From: PALSA-1296 sp038210275
GTDB taxonomy: Bacteria > Bacteroidota > Ignavibacteria > Palsa-1295
Length of the DNA: 64,000 nt
Direction: 5' to 3'
NCBI GenBank assembly: GCA_038210275.1
Contig: JBBQWV010000005.1
Span: 124,001 to 188,000, forward strand
Shown here: positions 34,163 through 44,929 of the stretch, one piece after another
Position numbering within the stretch: the first letter of the stretch is position 1
How the letters are laid out: every line of letters starts with the position of its first letter
Notes under the pieces: model-generated
Told to the model about the DNA's origin: nothing
Database searches by the model: none
Seen by the model: the letters and a program-made list of their open reading frames with translations, nothing else
Translations under genes and position numbers: made by a program

Positions 34163-34783
34163 TTAGTAATAGCCGAAACTTGTGCGACGGTCGTCTATTG
34201 TTGCCTTCGCTAACTTCTGGTGTAACCACGAACCGAGCAGTTTCATCCGCTCAGATTCGTTTTTTGCTGAAGGGGCAACTGCCGCACTAAGTCGTTCTTG
34301 CTCAAATAGTATCTGATAATAATCTAATATCTTTGTACGCTGTGGGTCAGGATTTGGATTTTTCAGATAAGCTTTTAATGCTTTTTCGTCGCATGTTCCG
34401 GTAGAATCGGTGAATGTTTCTTTTAGTTCTTTGGGAATATGTTTTAAAATCTTTGCAATAGTTTTTTCCGTATTCAGGGATAGTTTTCGTTTTTCTAATT
34501 CTTGTTCAATAATAATATCGCCACTGAGTTTATCCCATGCCATATTCACAAAGCGCGAATATGCCGTATCACTGACGCTATCCTTAAAATCATTTCGATT
34601 CTCCCGAATCGTTTGCTTTAGCTGTTCCTTAAAATCATAGAGCCGAATTACGGTGCCATTGACAACTCCGACTGTATCGGTACTCTTATGTTTCTTCTTC
34701 GGCTTTGCTTCCGGTGTTTGGCTGAACGATAGATGCGATACAAGCAAGACCGAAAAAAGAAAATATTTTAGAATAAATTTCAT
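34163..34783 (-). CDS. Exported SurA N-terminal-domain chaperone-like protein, no PPIase domain
   Basis: A 206-residue protein with a signal peptide (FILKYFLFSVLLVSHLSFSQ). After a lysine-rich linker comes DTVGVVNGTVIRLYDFKEQL, the opening of SurA/PpiD chaperone domains, then helices IIIEQELEKRKLSLN and HIPKELKETF. The parvulin catalytic domain is missing, so it may chaperone outer-membrane proteins without isomerase activity. It is the second gene of the ybdK-like/nusB/prmA/ppx operon. Family assignment rests on the VVNGxxI motif and the helical pattern, so it is moderate. Confidence 0.65.
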   Translation of the reverse strand: MKFILKYFLFSVLLVSHLSFSQTPEAKPKKKHKSTDTVGVVNGTVIRLYDFKEQLKQTIRENRNDFKDSVSDTAYSRFVNMAWDKLSGDIIIEQELEKRKLSLNTEKTIAKILKHIPKELKETFTDSTGTCDEKALKAYLKNPNPDPQRTKILDYYQILFEQERLSAAVAPSAKNESERMKLLGSWLHQKLAKATIDDRRTSFGYY

Positions 34784-34794
34784 ATTTAGTTATT

Positions 34795-35904
34795 TCATAA
34801 CCCTGTCACTGTTTCGTCGCAGATATAATCTACTACTTTACGGATATCCTGAGTCTTGTTCCAAACATCAAGCTGCCTGTCCGCGCCGGTTCCGTTCTTC
34901 AATATTTTCGCGATACCTTCTTCGATATGTTTTCTTGATCCGAGATCATCAACCACATCATCAACGAATTCGACAAGCTCTTCAATAAGAAGTGTTTCAT
35001 CTTTTTCCATCTCCATTCCGAAATCAACGAGTTTACCTCTGATTCCATAACGCGATGCGCGCCATTTGTTTTCCATTAGCAAAGCGCGGCGATACGTTCG
35101 GTAACCAAGATTTTTTGAACGAAGTTTGTATAGCTTCAGCGCTATTGCCTGCATCAAAGCCGCAAGAGTAACGGTTTCTTCAGCTCGCATGGGAATGTCG
35201 CAGACCCTGACTTCAAGCGTTGGAAAGAGCGGATGTGGGCGAATGTCCCACCATATTTTTTTGCCTGTATCAATGCAGCCCGTCTTGATAAGCAGTTTCA
35301 CAAAATTATCGAACTCACTATAATCTGAGTACGTGTCAGGAATATTCGTGCGGGGATACCGATCAAAAACTTTTGTGCGAAAACTTTTTAATCCGGTATT
35401 GGTGCCAAGCCAGAACGGAGAATTGGTACTTAACGCCAAAAGATGCGGCAGAAAATACCGATACTCATTCATGATCTGAATTTGCAGATCGCGATCTTCG
35501 ATTCCGATATGAACGTGCAAGCCGAAGATCAGATTTGCTCGGGCAATAAGCTGCATCTCTTCGACGAGCTTATCATAATGCGCATTCGGGAAAATATGCT
35601 GGTCGCGCCAATCTGCAAATGGATGAGTACCCGCAGCGGCAATACGTAAGCCTTGCTTATCAGCAAGCTCTCGAAGGAAGCGGCGCAACCCGATCACTTC
35701 GCGCTCGGCATCTTGAATTGTTTTGCAAATCCCGGTGCCAACTTCGGCAACGGACTGATGGATTTCCGGCTTTATGCGCTCGGCAAGGATCGTCTTGTTC
35801 TCCTCCAATATCTGAAGGATATGCGATTTCAGATCCCGAGTAACGGGATCAATAAGCTGGAATTCCTCTTCAATTCCGATAGTAAGAGTCGGTGCTTTTG
35901 CCAT
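34795..35904 (-). CDS. Glutamate-cysteine ligase-like carboxylate-amine ligase (YbdK/GCS2 family)
   Basis: A 369-residue enzyme from ATG 35904; a TTG six codons upstream is less likely. Family marks are TIGIEEEFQLIDP at the start, GTHPFADWRDQHIFPNAHYD, IFGLHVHIGIEDRD, ALSTNSPFWLGTNTGLKSFR and MENKWRASRYGIRGKLVDFG. GCS2/YbdK proteins join a carboxylate to an amine using ATP; E. coli YbdK has weak gamma-glutamylcysteine ligase activity. First gene of a minus-strand operon with gaps of 11-28 bases. Actual substrate unknown. Confidence 0.88.
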   Translation of the reverse strand: MAKAPTLTIGIEEEFQLIDPVTRDLKSHILQILEENKTILAERIKPEIHQSVAEVGTGICKTIQDAEREVIGLRRFLRELADKQGLRIAAAGTHPFADWRDQHIFPNAHYDKLVEEMQLIARANLIFGLHVHIGIEDRDLQIQIMNEYRYFLPHLLALSTNSPFWLGTNTGLKSFRTKVFDRYPRTNIPDTYSDYSEFDNFVKLLIKTGCIDTGKKIWWDIRPHPLFPTLEVRVCDIPMRAEETVTLAALMQAIALKLYKLRSKNLGYRTYRRALLMENKWRASRYGIRGKLVDFGMEMEKDETLLIEELVEFVDDVVDDLGSRKHIEEGIAKILKNGTGADRQLDVWNKTQDIRKVVDYICDETVTGL

Positions 35905-36050
35905 AATGATTTTGTGCTGCAATAGATTACCACTAAAATACGAAAGAAACCGAAGAATAGTGTCATAATCTTTCTTAGGAGATGAATCGTTTGTTTGATA
36001 ACGTAGTTCTTAGATAGTATTTTATTAACAGAAATCAATCCCCAATAGTA

Positions 36051-37292
36051 ATGAAATTTTTCTATTCAATAATATTAATTCTTTGTATTTCTAACGCCAA
36101 TGCTCAACTTACTCCGGAGGTAACGTCTTGGGTTATTAATTCTTCTGGACAAACCGGCTATGGCGGATTGGTTACGAATATTCAGCAAGTGCAATACTCC
36201 GCCGATAATGTTTATGTAAGCGCTTCCTGCATTCCGGGATATGATATCGGACCGTGGCCCGGAAATCCGAATACTCCGAAGAATCAGAACTTCGTTTATA
36301 AGATCACCCGTCATCCGACAGCAAATTCTGGTACGGCTGTTGCCACGCCTCTTGGGCATATCGGAGTCTGGACCAATGGCGTCAGTATTTTTAATGCGAA
36401 GGATGCTCGTTCCTATAATAATCTTGGAAAGTGGAATCAGAATGCTATCTTAGTTGAAGGGGCAAGCTTCGATAACTGTCTCGGACATCCTGCGCCGAAT
36501 GGTGAATATCATCATCACTTGAATCCACGCTGCCTGTATAATGATAAAGATAGTATGAAGCATTCACCGATCATCGGTTTTGCATTCGACGGATTTCCTG
36601 TTTACGGAGCGTATGGATTTTCAAAGACTGATGGATCAGGTAACATTCGCAGAATGCAAAGCAGTTACTCGATGAGAAATATCAAGGATAGAACGACGCT
36701 TTCTGATGGCACAGTGCTTGCTGCTTCAGACTACGGTCCTGCAATAGCTGCGCCTTATGTGCTTGGATATTATATTGAGGATTTTGAATTCATAAAAGGC
36801 TCCGGCGATCTCGATGAGCATAACGGAAGATTTTGCGTTACACCGGAATATCCAAATGGAACATACGCCTATTTCGTAACCCTTGATAGCATAGGCACAG
36901 CGGCGTATCCCTATACTCTTGGGCTAACGTATTACGGGACGATTCCGGCAGGAAATACCGGACCAAATAGCGGACATAATACCATACCTAACACTGAAAC
37001 AGTGACAACATACATCACAAGCGGAGTGAAAGATTTGAATGAAGTTGTGCAATATTCAGTCTATCCGAATCCTGCGGCAAATTATATCAACATTTTCATT
37101 GAGCCATCAGAGCACAATAATGTAAAGATGTACATCACCGACCTTTCGGGCAACACTGTAAAAACAATGGAAAACCTTCAGCCGACGATATCATACCAGG
37201 TTGATGTATCGGGAATTCCTCAAGGGACGTATTTTGTGATACTGACAGATGGAACAGGCACAGCATTGAAAAAAATTGTAGTCATAAAGTGA
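36051..37292 (+). CDS. YHYH-domain secreted protein with T9SS sorting domain
   Basis: A 413-residue secreted protein. The signal peptide ends NANAQ (residue 19). The core shows NGEYHHHLNPRCLYND, a YHYH-like histidine cluster, then SPIIGFAFDGFPVYGAYGF and LDEHNGRFCVTPEYPNGTYAYF, the conserved string of YHYH-domain proteins. The histidines suggest metal binding; the family function is poorly known. The C-terminus (VYPNPAANYINIFIE ... PQGTYFVILTDGTG) is a T9SS sorting domain. Convergent with the next T9SS gene, 14 bases between stops. Confidence 0.85.
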   Translation: MKFFYSIILILCISNANAQLTPEVTSWVINSSGQTGYGGLVTNIQQVQYSADNVYVSASCIPGYDIGPWPGNPNTPKNQNFVYKITRHPTANSGTAVATPLGHIGVWTNGVSIFNAKDARSYNNLGKWNQNAILVEGASFDNCLGHPAPNGEYHHHLNPRCLYNDKDSMKHSPIIGFAFDGFPVYGAYGFSKTDGSGNIRRMQSSYSMRNIKDRTTLSDGTVLAASDYGPAIAAPYVLGYYIEDFEFIKGSGDLDEHNGRFCVTPEYPNGTYAYFVTLDSIGTAAYPYTLGLTYYGTIPAGNTGPNSGHNTIPNTETVTTYITSGVKDLNEVVQYSVYPNPAANYINIFIEPSEHNNVKMYITDLSGNTVKTMENLQPTISYQVDVSGIPQGTYFVILTDGTGTALKKIVVIK

Positions 37293-37306
37293 CGTCGCTG
37301 ATTACA

Positions 37307-39460
37307 TTAGCGATTCACAACTAATTTCAGCGTTTCATTCTTATCACCTGAAAGTATGATCGTATATATTCCGTTGGGAAGATTCAATGAGTTAAACGGA
37401 ATCTGATTTTCTCCGGAGTACACTCCATCGGCTAAAATATTTATTCTTCTTCCGAGCACATCGTAGAGTTCGAGTTTGATCTTACTACCAAGAGGGAGAT
37501 CAAGAGAGATAGTTGCATTACCGAAAGTCGGGTTGGGCGATAAGCTCATGACCGAATGAACCGCTGAAATATATTTTACCGAATTGTAATGAGTGCTGCC
37601 AACCCAAACGCTTGAGCCATACGTCCCAACATAGAAATCATCGTTCTTGGCAACATCAATTCCGCCGATTTGAAGATTTGCATCTTGACCGAGTGTAACT
37701 TTCGTCCAACTTTGCTGGAGAGGTTCATATATCCAAAGACCGCGACTTGTGGCGGCAGCAATCACGCCTTTGCTGTTAATGGCTATACAGGTAACCGTAT
37801 CAAAATTATTTCCATCAAATCGCGACCACGAATTTCCTTTATCACTTGAGAGAAGCAAGCCATCACCTTCAGTGCCCAGTAAGACGTTATTTGTACCGAA
37901 GGTTTTGATGTAGCTCAATCTAACCACATCATGCACCGGCTCAAGTTTTATCCATGTTGATCCATGATCATCTGAGCGGTACATTATAGGATATGTGCCA
38001 AAATAGAGAGTGCCGTCAGAGCTTGCTTCTATGGAATAGATTGCTGATCCATCATCAGGAGCTTTAACATTTATCCAGGAAAATGCATCGTCATCTGAAC
38101 GATAAATTTTAGCGCCGCTCGCAATATAAGTATATTTTGACCCATCTGAAACAATAAAAGTCGGGGATGAATAATACATTTGAAAAAGATTATTAATAGA
38201 AGATTTTTTTCTCCAGAGTGATGGAGATGTGAGATCGAATTCCCAAACATTAACAATATTTGAGGAATCTGCTGCAATACACAATGTATTTTGATTTGAT
38301 CCTTTCCCAAATTGGTACATCGAAATACTCGGAGGGCGTGTACTTTGCCAGCTTGCACCATTATCTGTAGATTTCTTAATGTCAATAGTAAGATACATAT
38401 TATCACGATCATCTGCAAAAATTCTTCCATCATTAGATATGATTATGGTTGGAATTGTTGCTTGAGGAAATCCAACTTCTTTCCATGAACCGCCCCTATC
38501 TTTTGATAAATATATTGCTTTTGTATCTTCATAAAGAAAATTATTCAGGTCAGTAAAATTTAAAGAAGTATATGCAACACCTTGATTAACTTGAGAAATA
38601 TTCAAAACAGAATCCCAGGTCTTACCATTATTCGTTGACGAGGCAATATAATAACCCTGACGTGAAGAAGAGAGTACGTTGGCTAAGATTGCGTTGCCAT
38701 TTCCCTTGATAATATTTCGAACGCCGGGAAGTTTACTAACTGTATCCCAATTCTGCTCACCATTTGACGCATAAATATATGGATCGTTGTAGCCAAGAAG
38801 TAACGTATCATTGATCAATGTATATCCTGCGAAGTAAGTTGGAATTCCTGCATTTCCTGTATTAAATAAAGTGCTTTGTTTTGAGCTATTTGAAAATCTG
38901 TACGGGTAGATATTAAAGTTGAGAATATATATATATTTGCTGTTACATGCAACAAGCTGACTCCCAAGCTTCGGTAATTGTACCCATGAGTTTCCTCTAT
39001 CTATGGATTCATAATTATTCCCTTCCGGAAAATCCTGCAGAACCAATGAATTATCTGTTCCTACGATTAGCTGGGAAACATTGATGTTTTTTAATACATG
39101 ATTCCAGCTAACTCCAAAATCTGTTGACTTATAAATCCCGATAAGACTTGCGTCGGCCACAATGCTGGATCCAAGATAGAAATAATATTCTCCGGCAGGA
39201 GAAATGACTAAACCGAAGTATTGAGGGTTTATTACATTTCCATTAATAATCGTCCGGAAATCCCAAGTATTTCCTTCATCAAAGCTTACATAATAACCGG
39301 TTTGGGCGACAGCAATAATTTCTCCCTTTGCACCCCAAACAAGTTGGTAATAAGTGCTTCCGACATTCGGTCCCTTCAACTGCGTCCAACGATATGGCTG
39401 CTGTGCAGTTGCCTCGCTGATCGTTGCAAGCAGGATGAGTAAAACCAGAAGATGTTTCAT
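37307..39460 (-). CDS. T9SS-sorted multi-Asp-box (BNR/sortilin-like) secreted protein
   Basis: A 717-residue secreted protein. The signal MKHLLVLLILLATISEATAQ is followed by about ten Asp-box motifs of type S.D.G.tW (YVSFDEGNTWDF, YKSTDFGVSWNH, ESIDRGNSW, ASSTNNGKTWDS, YLSKDRGGSWKE, KKSTDNGASW, YRSDDDAFSW, YRSDDHGSTW, LLSSDKGNSW), which build a large beta-propeller of the sialidase/VPS10 class. No sialidase Arg triad is evident. The end (LSPNPTFGNATISL ... PNGIYTIILSGDK) is a T9SS sorting domain. Probably surface-exposed and carbohydrate- or protein-binding; the ligand is unknown. Confidence 0.87.
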   Translation of the reverse strand: MKHLLVLLILLATISEATAQQPYRWTQLKGPNVGSTYYQLVWGAKGEIIAVAQTGYYVSFDEGNTWDFRTIINGNVINPQYFGLVISPAGEYYFYLGSSIVADASLIGIYKSTDFGVSWNHVLKNINVSQLIVGTDNSLVLQDFPEGNNYESIDRGNSWVQLPKLGSQLVACNSKYIYILNFNIYPYRFSNSSKQSTLFNTGNAGIPTYFAGYTLINDTLLLGYNDPYIYASNGEQNWDTVSKLPGVRNIIKGNGNAILANVLSSSRQGYYIASSTNNGKTWDSVLNISQVNQGVAYTSLNFTDLNNFLYEDTKAIYLSKDRGGSWKEVGFPQATIPTIIISNDGRIFADDRDNMYLTIDIKKSTDNGASWQSTRPPSISMYQFGKGSNQNTLCIAADSSNIVNVWEFDLTSPSLWRKKSSINNLFQMYYSSPTFIVSDGSKYTYIASGAKIYRSDDDAFSWINVKAPDDGSAIYSIEASSDGTLYFGTYPIMYRSDDHGSTWIKLEPVHDVVRLSYIKTFGTNNVLLGTEGDGLLLSSDKGNSWSRFDGNNFDTVTCIAINSKGVIAAATSRGLWIYEPLQQSWTKVTLGQDANLQIGGIDVAKNDDFYVGTYGSSVWVGSTHYNSVKYISAVHSVMSLSPNPTFGNATISLDLPLGSKIKLELYDVLGRRINILADGVYSGENQIPFNSLNLPNGIYTIILSGDKNETLKLVVNR

Positions 39461-39541
39461 AATGATGATGTAAGTATAGTAGAATAACCCTCTGCCCCCT
39501 ACAAAGTTACATTAAAGAATGCTTTAATTTTCAAAATTTAT

Positions 39542-39570
39542 AAAAAACCTCTCATAGCGAGAGGTTTTTT
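39542..39570 (-). terminator. Rho-independent terminator of the ATP-grasp gene
   Basis: A perfect 12-bp stem (AAAAAACCTCTC at 39542-39553 with GAGAGGTTTTTT at 39559-39570), loop ATAGC. It is A/T-flanked on both sides, so it could work in both directions; only the minus-strand gene ending at 39607 runs into it. Confidence 0.8.
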
Positions 39571-39606
39571 AATGTTATATTTCTAAGATCCGTTTTAATC
39601 CAGGTC

Positions 39607-40551
39607 TCAGGCCATAATCAACTCTTTCCAGTTGCTGGTCTTTTTTGTAGCTTTCTTTTTCTTCGCTGATTCTTTGGCGCAGCTGATGAGAAACTCGGCA
39701 GAGGCATTTAAGATCCACTCGAAATTTTCTTCGCCGATGGATGCTTTTTCGGCATCGGGTGCGGGATTGGTGAAATCAATTGCGTAGGGAATTCCGTCTT
39801 TGATCGCAAACTCAATTGTATTGAAATCATAACCCAAAGTTTCGCAGATGGTGATGCAATCCTTTTCCATTTTCGCACGGAGCTTTTCATCGGGTTTGAA
39901 ATCTGCCTGATAGCGAAGATGATGCGGATTGCGGGGCTCATAAGGCATGATATGTACTTTCTCTTTCCCGATACAATAGCAGCGATAGTATTCGGTGAAT
40001 TCGATATTCTCCTGAAGCGTCATCACCAGTTGATCTGATTCAGTATATGCCTCGAAGAAATCTTCGATGCTTTCAACTTTATAAACGCTCTTCCAACCGC
40101 CGCCGGCATGTGGTTTGAAGTAGGCGGGAAAGCCGATATAATTCAGCATGTCTTCCCATGAAAGCGGAAATTTCAGATTGCGAAAAGATTGCTCTGAAGT
40201 ATCGGGAGGCATATTCTTACTTGGAACGAGAACGGTCTTCGGAACGGTAATCCCGGCTTTGGCGCAGATTGAGTACGAGAAAAACTTCTCATCGGCATTC
40301 ATCCAGAAGGGATTATTGACAACCTTCGTACCGGCAAGCGCCATGTTCTTCAACACGGCGCGGTAGAATGGCACATCCTGTGAAATACGATCGAGCACGG
40401 CATCGTAGTGCTTTGGCTCATCGCTTTTCCAAATATCAATGGAGCAGGCTTCAGCGGTGACTTTCTGCTTCTCTCCGAGTTGATTAATGCGCTCAATAAG
40501 AGCAGGAGGAAACGTCTCTTCCATTCCGAATAATAATCCGACAGTAGGCAT
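39607..40551 (-). CDS. ATP-grasp family protein
   Basis: A 314-residue cytosolic protein. The N-terminal domain (TVGLLFGMEETFPPALIERI) resembles the Rossmann-like domain of D-Ala-D-Ala ligase relatives. The ATP-grasp core includes FPAYFKPHAGGGWKSVYKV (glycine-rich loop with Lys), MTLQENIEFTEYYRCYCIGK, and the metal-binding end FNTIEFAIKDGIPYAIDFTN, where E and D/N coordinate magnesium. ATP-grasp ligases join a carboxylate to an amine or thiol. The Lys-rich tail (KESAKKKKATKKTSNWK) is unusual. No amino-acid ligase partner or peptide precursor lies nearby, so the substrate cannot be guessed. Confidence 0.75.
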   Translation of the reverse strand: MPTVGLLFGMEETFPPALIERINQLGEKQKVTAEACSIDIWKSDEPKHYDAVLDRISQDVPFYRAVLKNMALAGTKVVNNPFWMNADEKFFSYSICAKAGITVPKTVLVPSKNMPPDTSEQSFRNLKFPLSWEDMLNYIGFPAYFKPHAGGGWKSVYKVESIEDFFEAYTESDQLVMTLQENIEFTEYYRCYCIGKEKVHIMPYEPRNPHHLRYQADFKPDEKLRAKMEKDCITICETLGYDFNTIEFAIKDGIPYAIDFTNPAPDAEKASIGEENFEWILNASAEFLISCAKESAKKKKATKKTSNWKELIMA

Positions 40552-40677
40552 AGTAGTATTTAATTTTTGAGTGAGAAATAATAATAGAATTGGAGCAGAT
40601 AAACAGAAACAGCCAGCCAGACGTTTCTCGATTAATAACGAGATACGACTACACCGCGTCTTTTAACAGAAAGATAA

Positions 40678-41490
40678 TTACTGAACCGTCACCGTTAGCG
40701 GAGCGCTCGTCGCTGCAGTAGCCTTATCTTTGCGAAGCATCATCGTCACTGTCGCAGGACCGGGCTTAATATCAGGCGGAGCGATGAAATCTAGCGTTAA
40801 GCCTTCTCGAAGGAGTCCGCACGATTCAACAAATAGCTCCCACTTCCTGTCGCCTTGTTCGAGTTCGAGAAAATCGCTCATCCCAACTCGTGCCCAATCA
40901 TTTGCCATACGTCTATGGAGTGCGATATATTGATCGCCGAGACTCATCTTATCATAGCCGACATTCATCTGAAGCTCTTTGATCGCATTGGTAGGATCTA
41001 AAATTTCCGTCGGCAAAAACCCTTCGCCGATCACGGTGATCTTTCCAAGACCTGATATATATGCTGCTGCAATGGACTTCAGCGAAGTCTCCATTTTTGC
41101 AACGACTGTAAATTTATACGGCACACTTGCATCGCGGTCATTAAGAAGAAAAAGCGTTGCATCGCCCGGAACGAGACTGATAGGCACCATGTACGTTGCG
41201 ATGACGCTATCGCCGACCGAGAGGTACGAGCCAAGTGACATATAAACTTGCTTGCCGCTTTGTTCGATACGCAAGATCGGCACATCAGATTTTACCCAGG
41301 CGATGAGTTTATCTGCCGTGCATTTTCCGCGGGAGATCGGATGATCCGGCGTTGGGTTTTCAAAGATTATCGTGGCAAGCTGCCCTGCGGCGATTTGCTT
41401 CGGAAATGAATAGACTTTCAAACGGGTGGCATACCCTGAACTTGCGGCAAAAAGAAATGCTGCGGCAACGAGTAAAAAAGATTTTCGCAT
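40678..41490 (-). CDS. Exported protein of unknown function
   Basis: A 270-residue protein with a signal peptide (MRKSFLLVAAAFLFAASSGYA) and a well-placed Shine-Dalgarno (AAGGAGG, about 9 bases before ATG). The mature part reads as beta-sandwich segments, e.g. QIAAGQLATIIFENPTPDHP and KITVIGEGFLPTEILD (IPT/TIG-like), ending with PGPATVTMMLRKDKA and LTVTVQ. I do not recognise a named family. No T9SS sorting domain is present, so it probably stays in the periplasm. It lies 127 bases upstream of the ATP-grasp gene on the same strand. Confidence 0.6.
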   Translation of the reverse strand: MRKSFLLVAAAFLFAASSGYATRLKVYSFPKQIAAGQLATIIFENPTPDHPISRGKCTADKLIAWVKSDVPILRIEQSGKQVYMSLGSYLSVGDSVIATYMVPISLVPGDATLFLLNDRDASVPYKFTVVAKMETSLKSIAAAYISGLGKITVIGEGFLPTEILDPTNAIKELQMNVGYDKMSLGDQYIALHRRMANDWARVGMSDFLELEQGDRKWELFVESCGLLREGLTLDFIAPPDIKPGPATVTMMLRKDKATAATSAPLTVTVQ

Positions 41491-41638
41491 GACGATATCC
41501 TCCTTAAATTTTACGAAACATACTACTGTGTACGGTGGCGATGTGAGAGAGATTCACTATAACCAACACAACCGAAGGAAGTCACGTTTACATTTCCTGC
41601 AAATAAATACCCCAGGAAATATCGAACCGCAGAAAATC

Positions 41639-41992
41639 TTATTTCGCAGGAGTCGGCTGAGCCTGATCCGGAGGAGCAGATTGCGGACCGCGCGACACCG
41701 GAGACTGCGACACCGGCGCAGTGCCTTCACGGACGACGTTTTGGATTTGGGAGCCGGTTGAGGGAAGGAACAGAACGTTAATCACAAGCGTCAGAAGCAT
41801 GAATGCCGCTGCGACGCCGATCGTCATATTCATCAAAAAATCTGAAGCACGGCGCACACCGAACATCGTCCCGACCGATCCGGGTGCTCCAAGACCGCCA
41901 GCAAGACCGTTGCCCTTCGCTGCCTGAGCAAGAACTACTATTGTGAGAACAATCGCTAAAATGATGATCAGAACGACTAAAATTGTAAACAT
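41639..41992 (-). CDS. secG: Preprotein translocase subunit SecG
   Basis: A 117-residue membrane protein with two helices (FTILVVLIIILAIVLTIVVL and MTIGVAAAFMLLTLVINVLF) separated by the SecG loop AAKGNGLAGGLGAPGSVGTM FG and RRASDFLMN. It stabilises the SecYE channel during export. The Pro/Gln-rich tail (PVSRGPQSAPPDQAQPTPAK) is a lineage extension. In Bacteroidota secG commonly lies in a run with a sigma-54 regulator and lptE; here those two are 4 kb away, split off by acs, a DinB-like and a LysE-like gene. Confidence 0.9.
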   Translation of the reverse strand: MFTILVVLIIILAIVLTIVVLAQAAKGNGLAGGLGAPGSVGTMFGVRRASDFLMNMTIGVAAAFMLLTLVINVLFLPSTGSQIQNVVREGTAPVSQSPVSRGPQSAPPDQAQPTPAK

Positions 41993-42088
41993 TATATAAG
42001 CTTATCTAAAAATTTATTATCTCCGACAAAATCGGGGATTTTAGAACAAACCTGCTCAAAAAGAATTCCACCATCCTATCGGGATGGA

Positions 42089-42118
42089 AGTCAAAAGTCA
42101 AAACTTTAAAGTCAAAAG
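42089..42118 (+). repeat. Interspersed intergenic repeat AGTCAAAAGTCAAAAC..., copy 1
   Basis: Thirty bases (AGTCAAAAGTCAAAACTTTA continuing AAGTCAAAAG) match 63696-63725 at 29 of 30 positions. In both places a TGCCCGA...CACC...TGTAA patch follows. Confidence 0.65.
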
Positions 42119-42329
42119 GGAGCCGCAAGTAAATCCTCCTGATGCCCGATCGTCTGACACCTGACACCGGATTCCCTTTGAAATACCTGTAAATTTTATG
42201 TTTTCAACATCATAACAGGGAAGTAATATATTACGTGTTTAGGGTTATTGGTTTGGAAATGGCCCTTTATTGTAATGTTGCTAAAGACTGACGACTGAAC
42301 TCCGCCCTTTCGGAGTTGAATATAATTTA

Positions 42330-42359
42330 TTGGAGTGCTCCTTGTATGTGGTATTTTTG
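42330..42359 (+). promoter_or_regulatory. Bacteroidota-type promoter of acs
   Basis: TTG at 42330-42332, 19 bases, TATTTTTG at 42352-42359, matching the TTG-N19-TAnnTTTG consensus. The start codon of acs lies 30 bases downstream, implying a short leader. Confidence 0.6.
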
Positions 42360-42388
42360 TGGTTCGGACATCTTACCAATTTGACGAC

Positions 42389-44383
<1,995 letters not shown>

Positions 44384-44389
44384 GATCGT

Positions 44390-44851
44390 ATGACAGATAA
44401 ACTTCAAAGACTGAAAGACACCGTCAAGCAAGTAACGCACTTCGCTGAATATATTCCGGCAGGGCTTGTCACATTGAAGCCGAGCGCCGTGGCATTCAGC
44501 GTGAAAGAAATTATTTATCATTTATTGGAAGTGGAGGAGTTATGGCAAAGACGGTTGCATCAACTGCTTCATACCAGCGATAATAAATTTCAGCAGATCG
44601 ATCCTGATGCATTAGCGAAAGAACACAATTATAATGAGCAATCGTATGAAGAAGGAATTGTAAAGTGGAAAACTGCACGCGAGAAGACGATTCAACTTGT
44701 CAGTTCGATGAACGATGAACAGGCTCATCTCGTTGGAATCCATTCCCGCTATGGCGAGATGGATACTCCCCGCATTCTTGATATCATAGCAGATCACGAT
44801 GTACAGCATTTAAGGCAATTAGAAAGAACAGTAAACCAAGTGAAAAATTAA
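44390..44851 (+). CDS. DinB-superfamily protein
   Basis: A 153-residue helical protein. Helical stretches carry the likely metal-binding histidines: KEIIYHLLEVEELWQRRLHQ in helix 2 and IADHDVQHLRQLERTV near the end, the D-H-x-x-x-H pattern of the DinB/YfiT four-helix-bundle fold. Members include thiol-dependent transferases such as bacillithiol transferases, but most are uncharacterised. It lies 6 bases after acs and is probably co-transcribed. An A/T-only 11-bp inverted repeat (44844-44854 with 44868-44878) at its end may be a weak terminator. Confidence 0.8.
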   Translation: MTDKLQRLKDTVKQVTHFAEYIPAGLVTLKPSAVAFSVKEIIYHLLEVEELWQRRLHQLLHTSDNKFQQIDPDALAKEHNYNEQSYEEGIVKWKTAREKTIQLVSSMNDEQAHLVGIHSRYGEMDTPRILDIIADHDVQHLRQLERTVNQVKN

Positions 44852-44929
44852 AAAGCTTTCTCCCCAATTTTTAATTTTGTTCGCCACTGCGAATCTTATA
44901 CATTTATTTAATTAAACAGTTTTTTTATT

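Larger units (their letters stand above)
41993..42388. other. 396-bp intergenic region with composite repeat and acs promoter
   Basis: Holds a small hairpin (CCATCC/GGATGG at 42071-42087), the AAAGTCAAAA-type repeat at 42089-42118, a patch at about 42146-42200 resembling 63892-63945, and the acs promoter at 42330-42359. No gene is seen on either strand. Confidence 0.5.
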
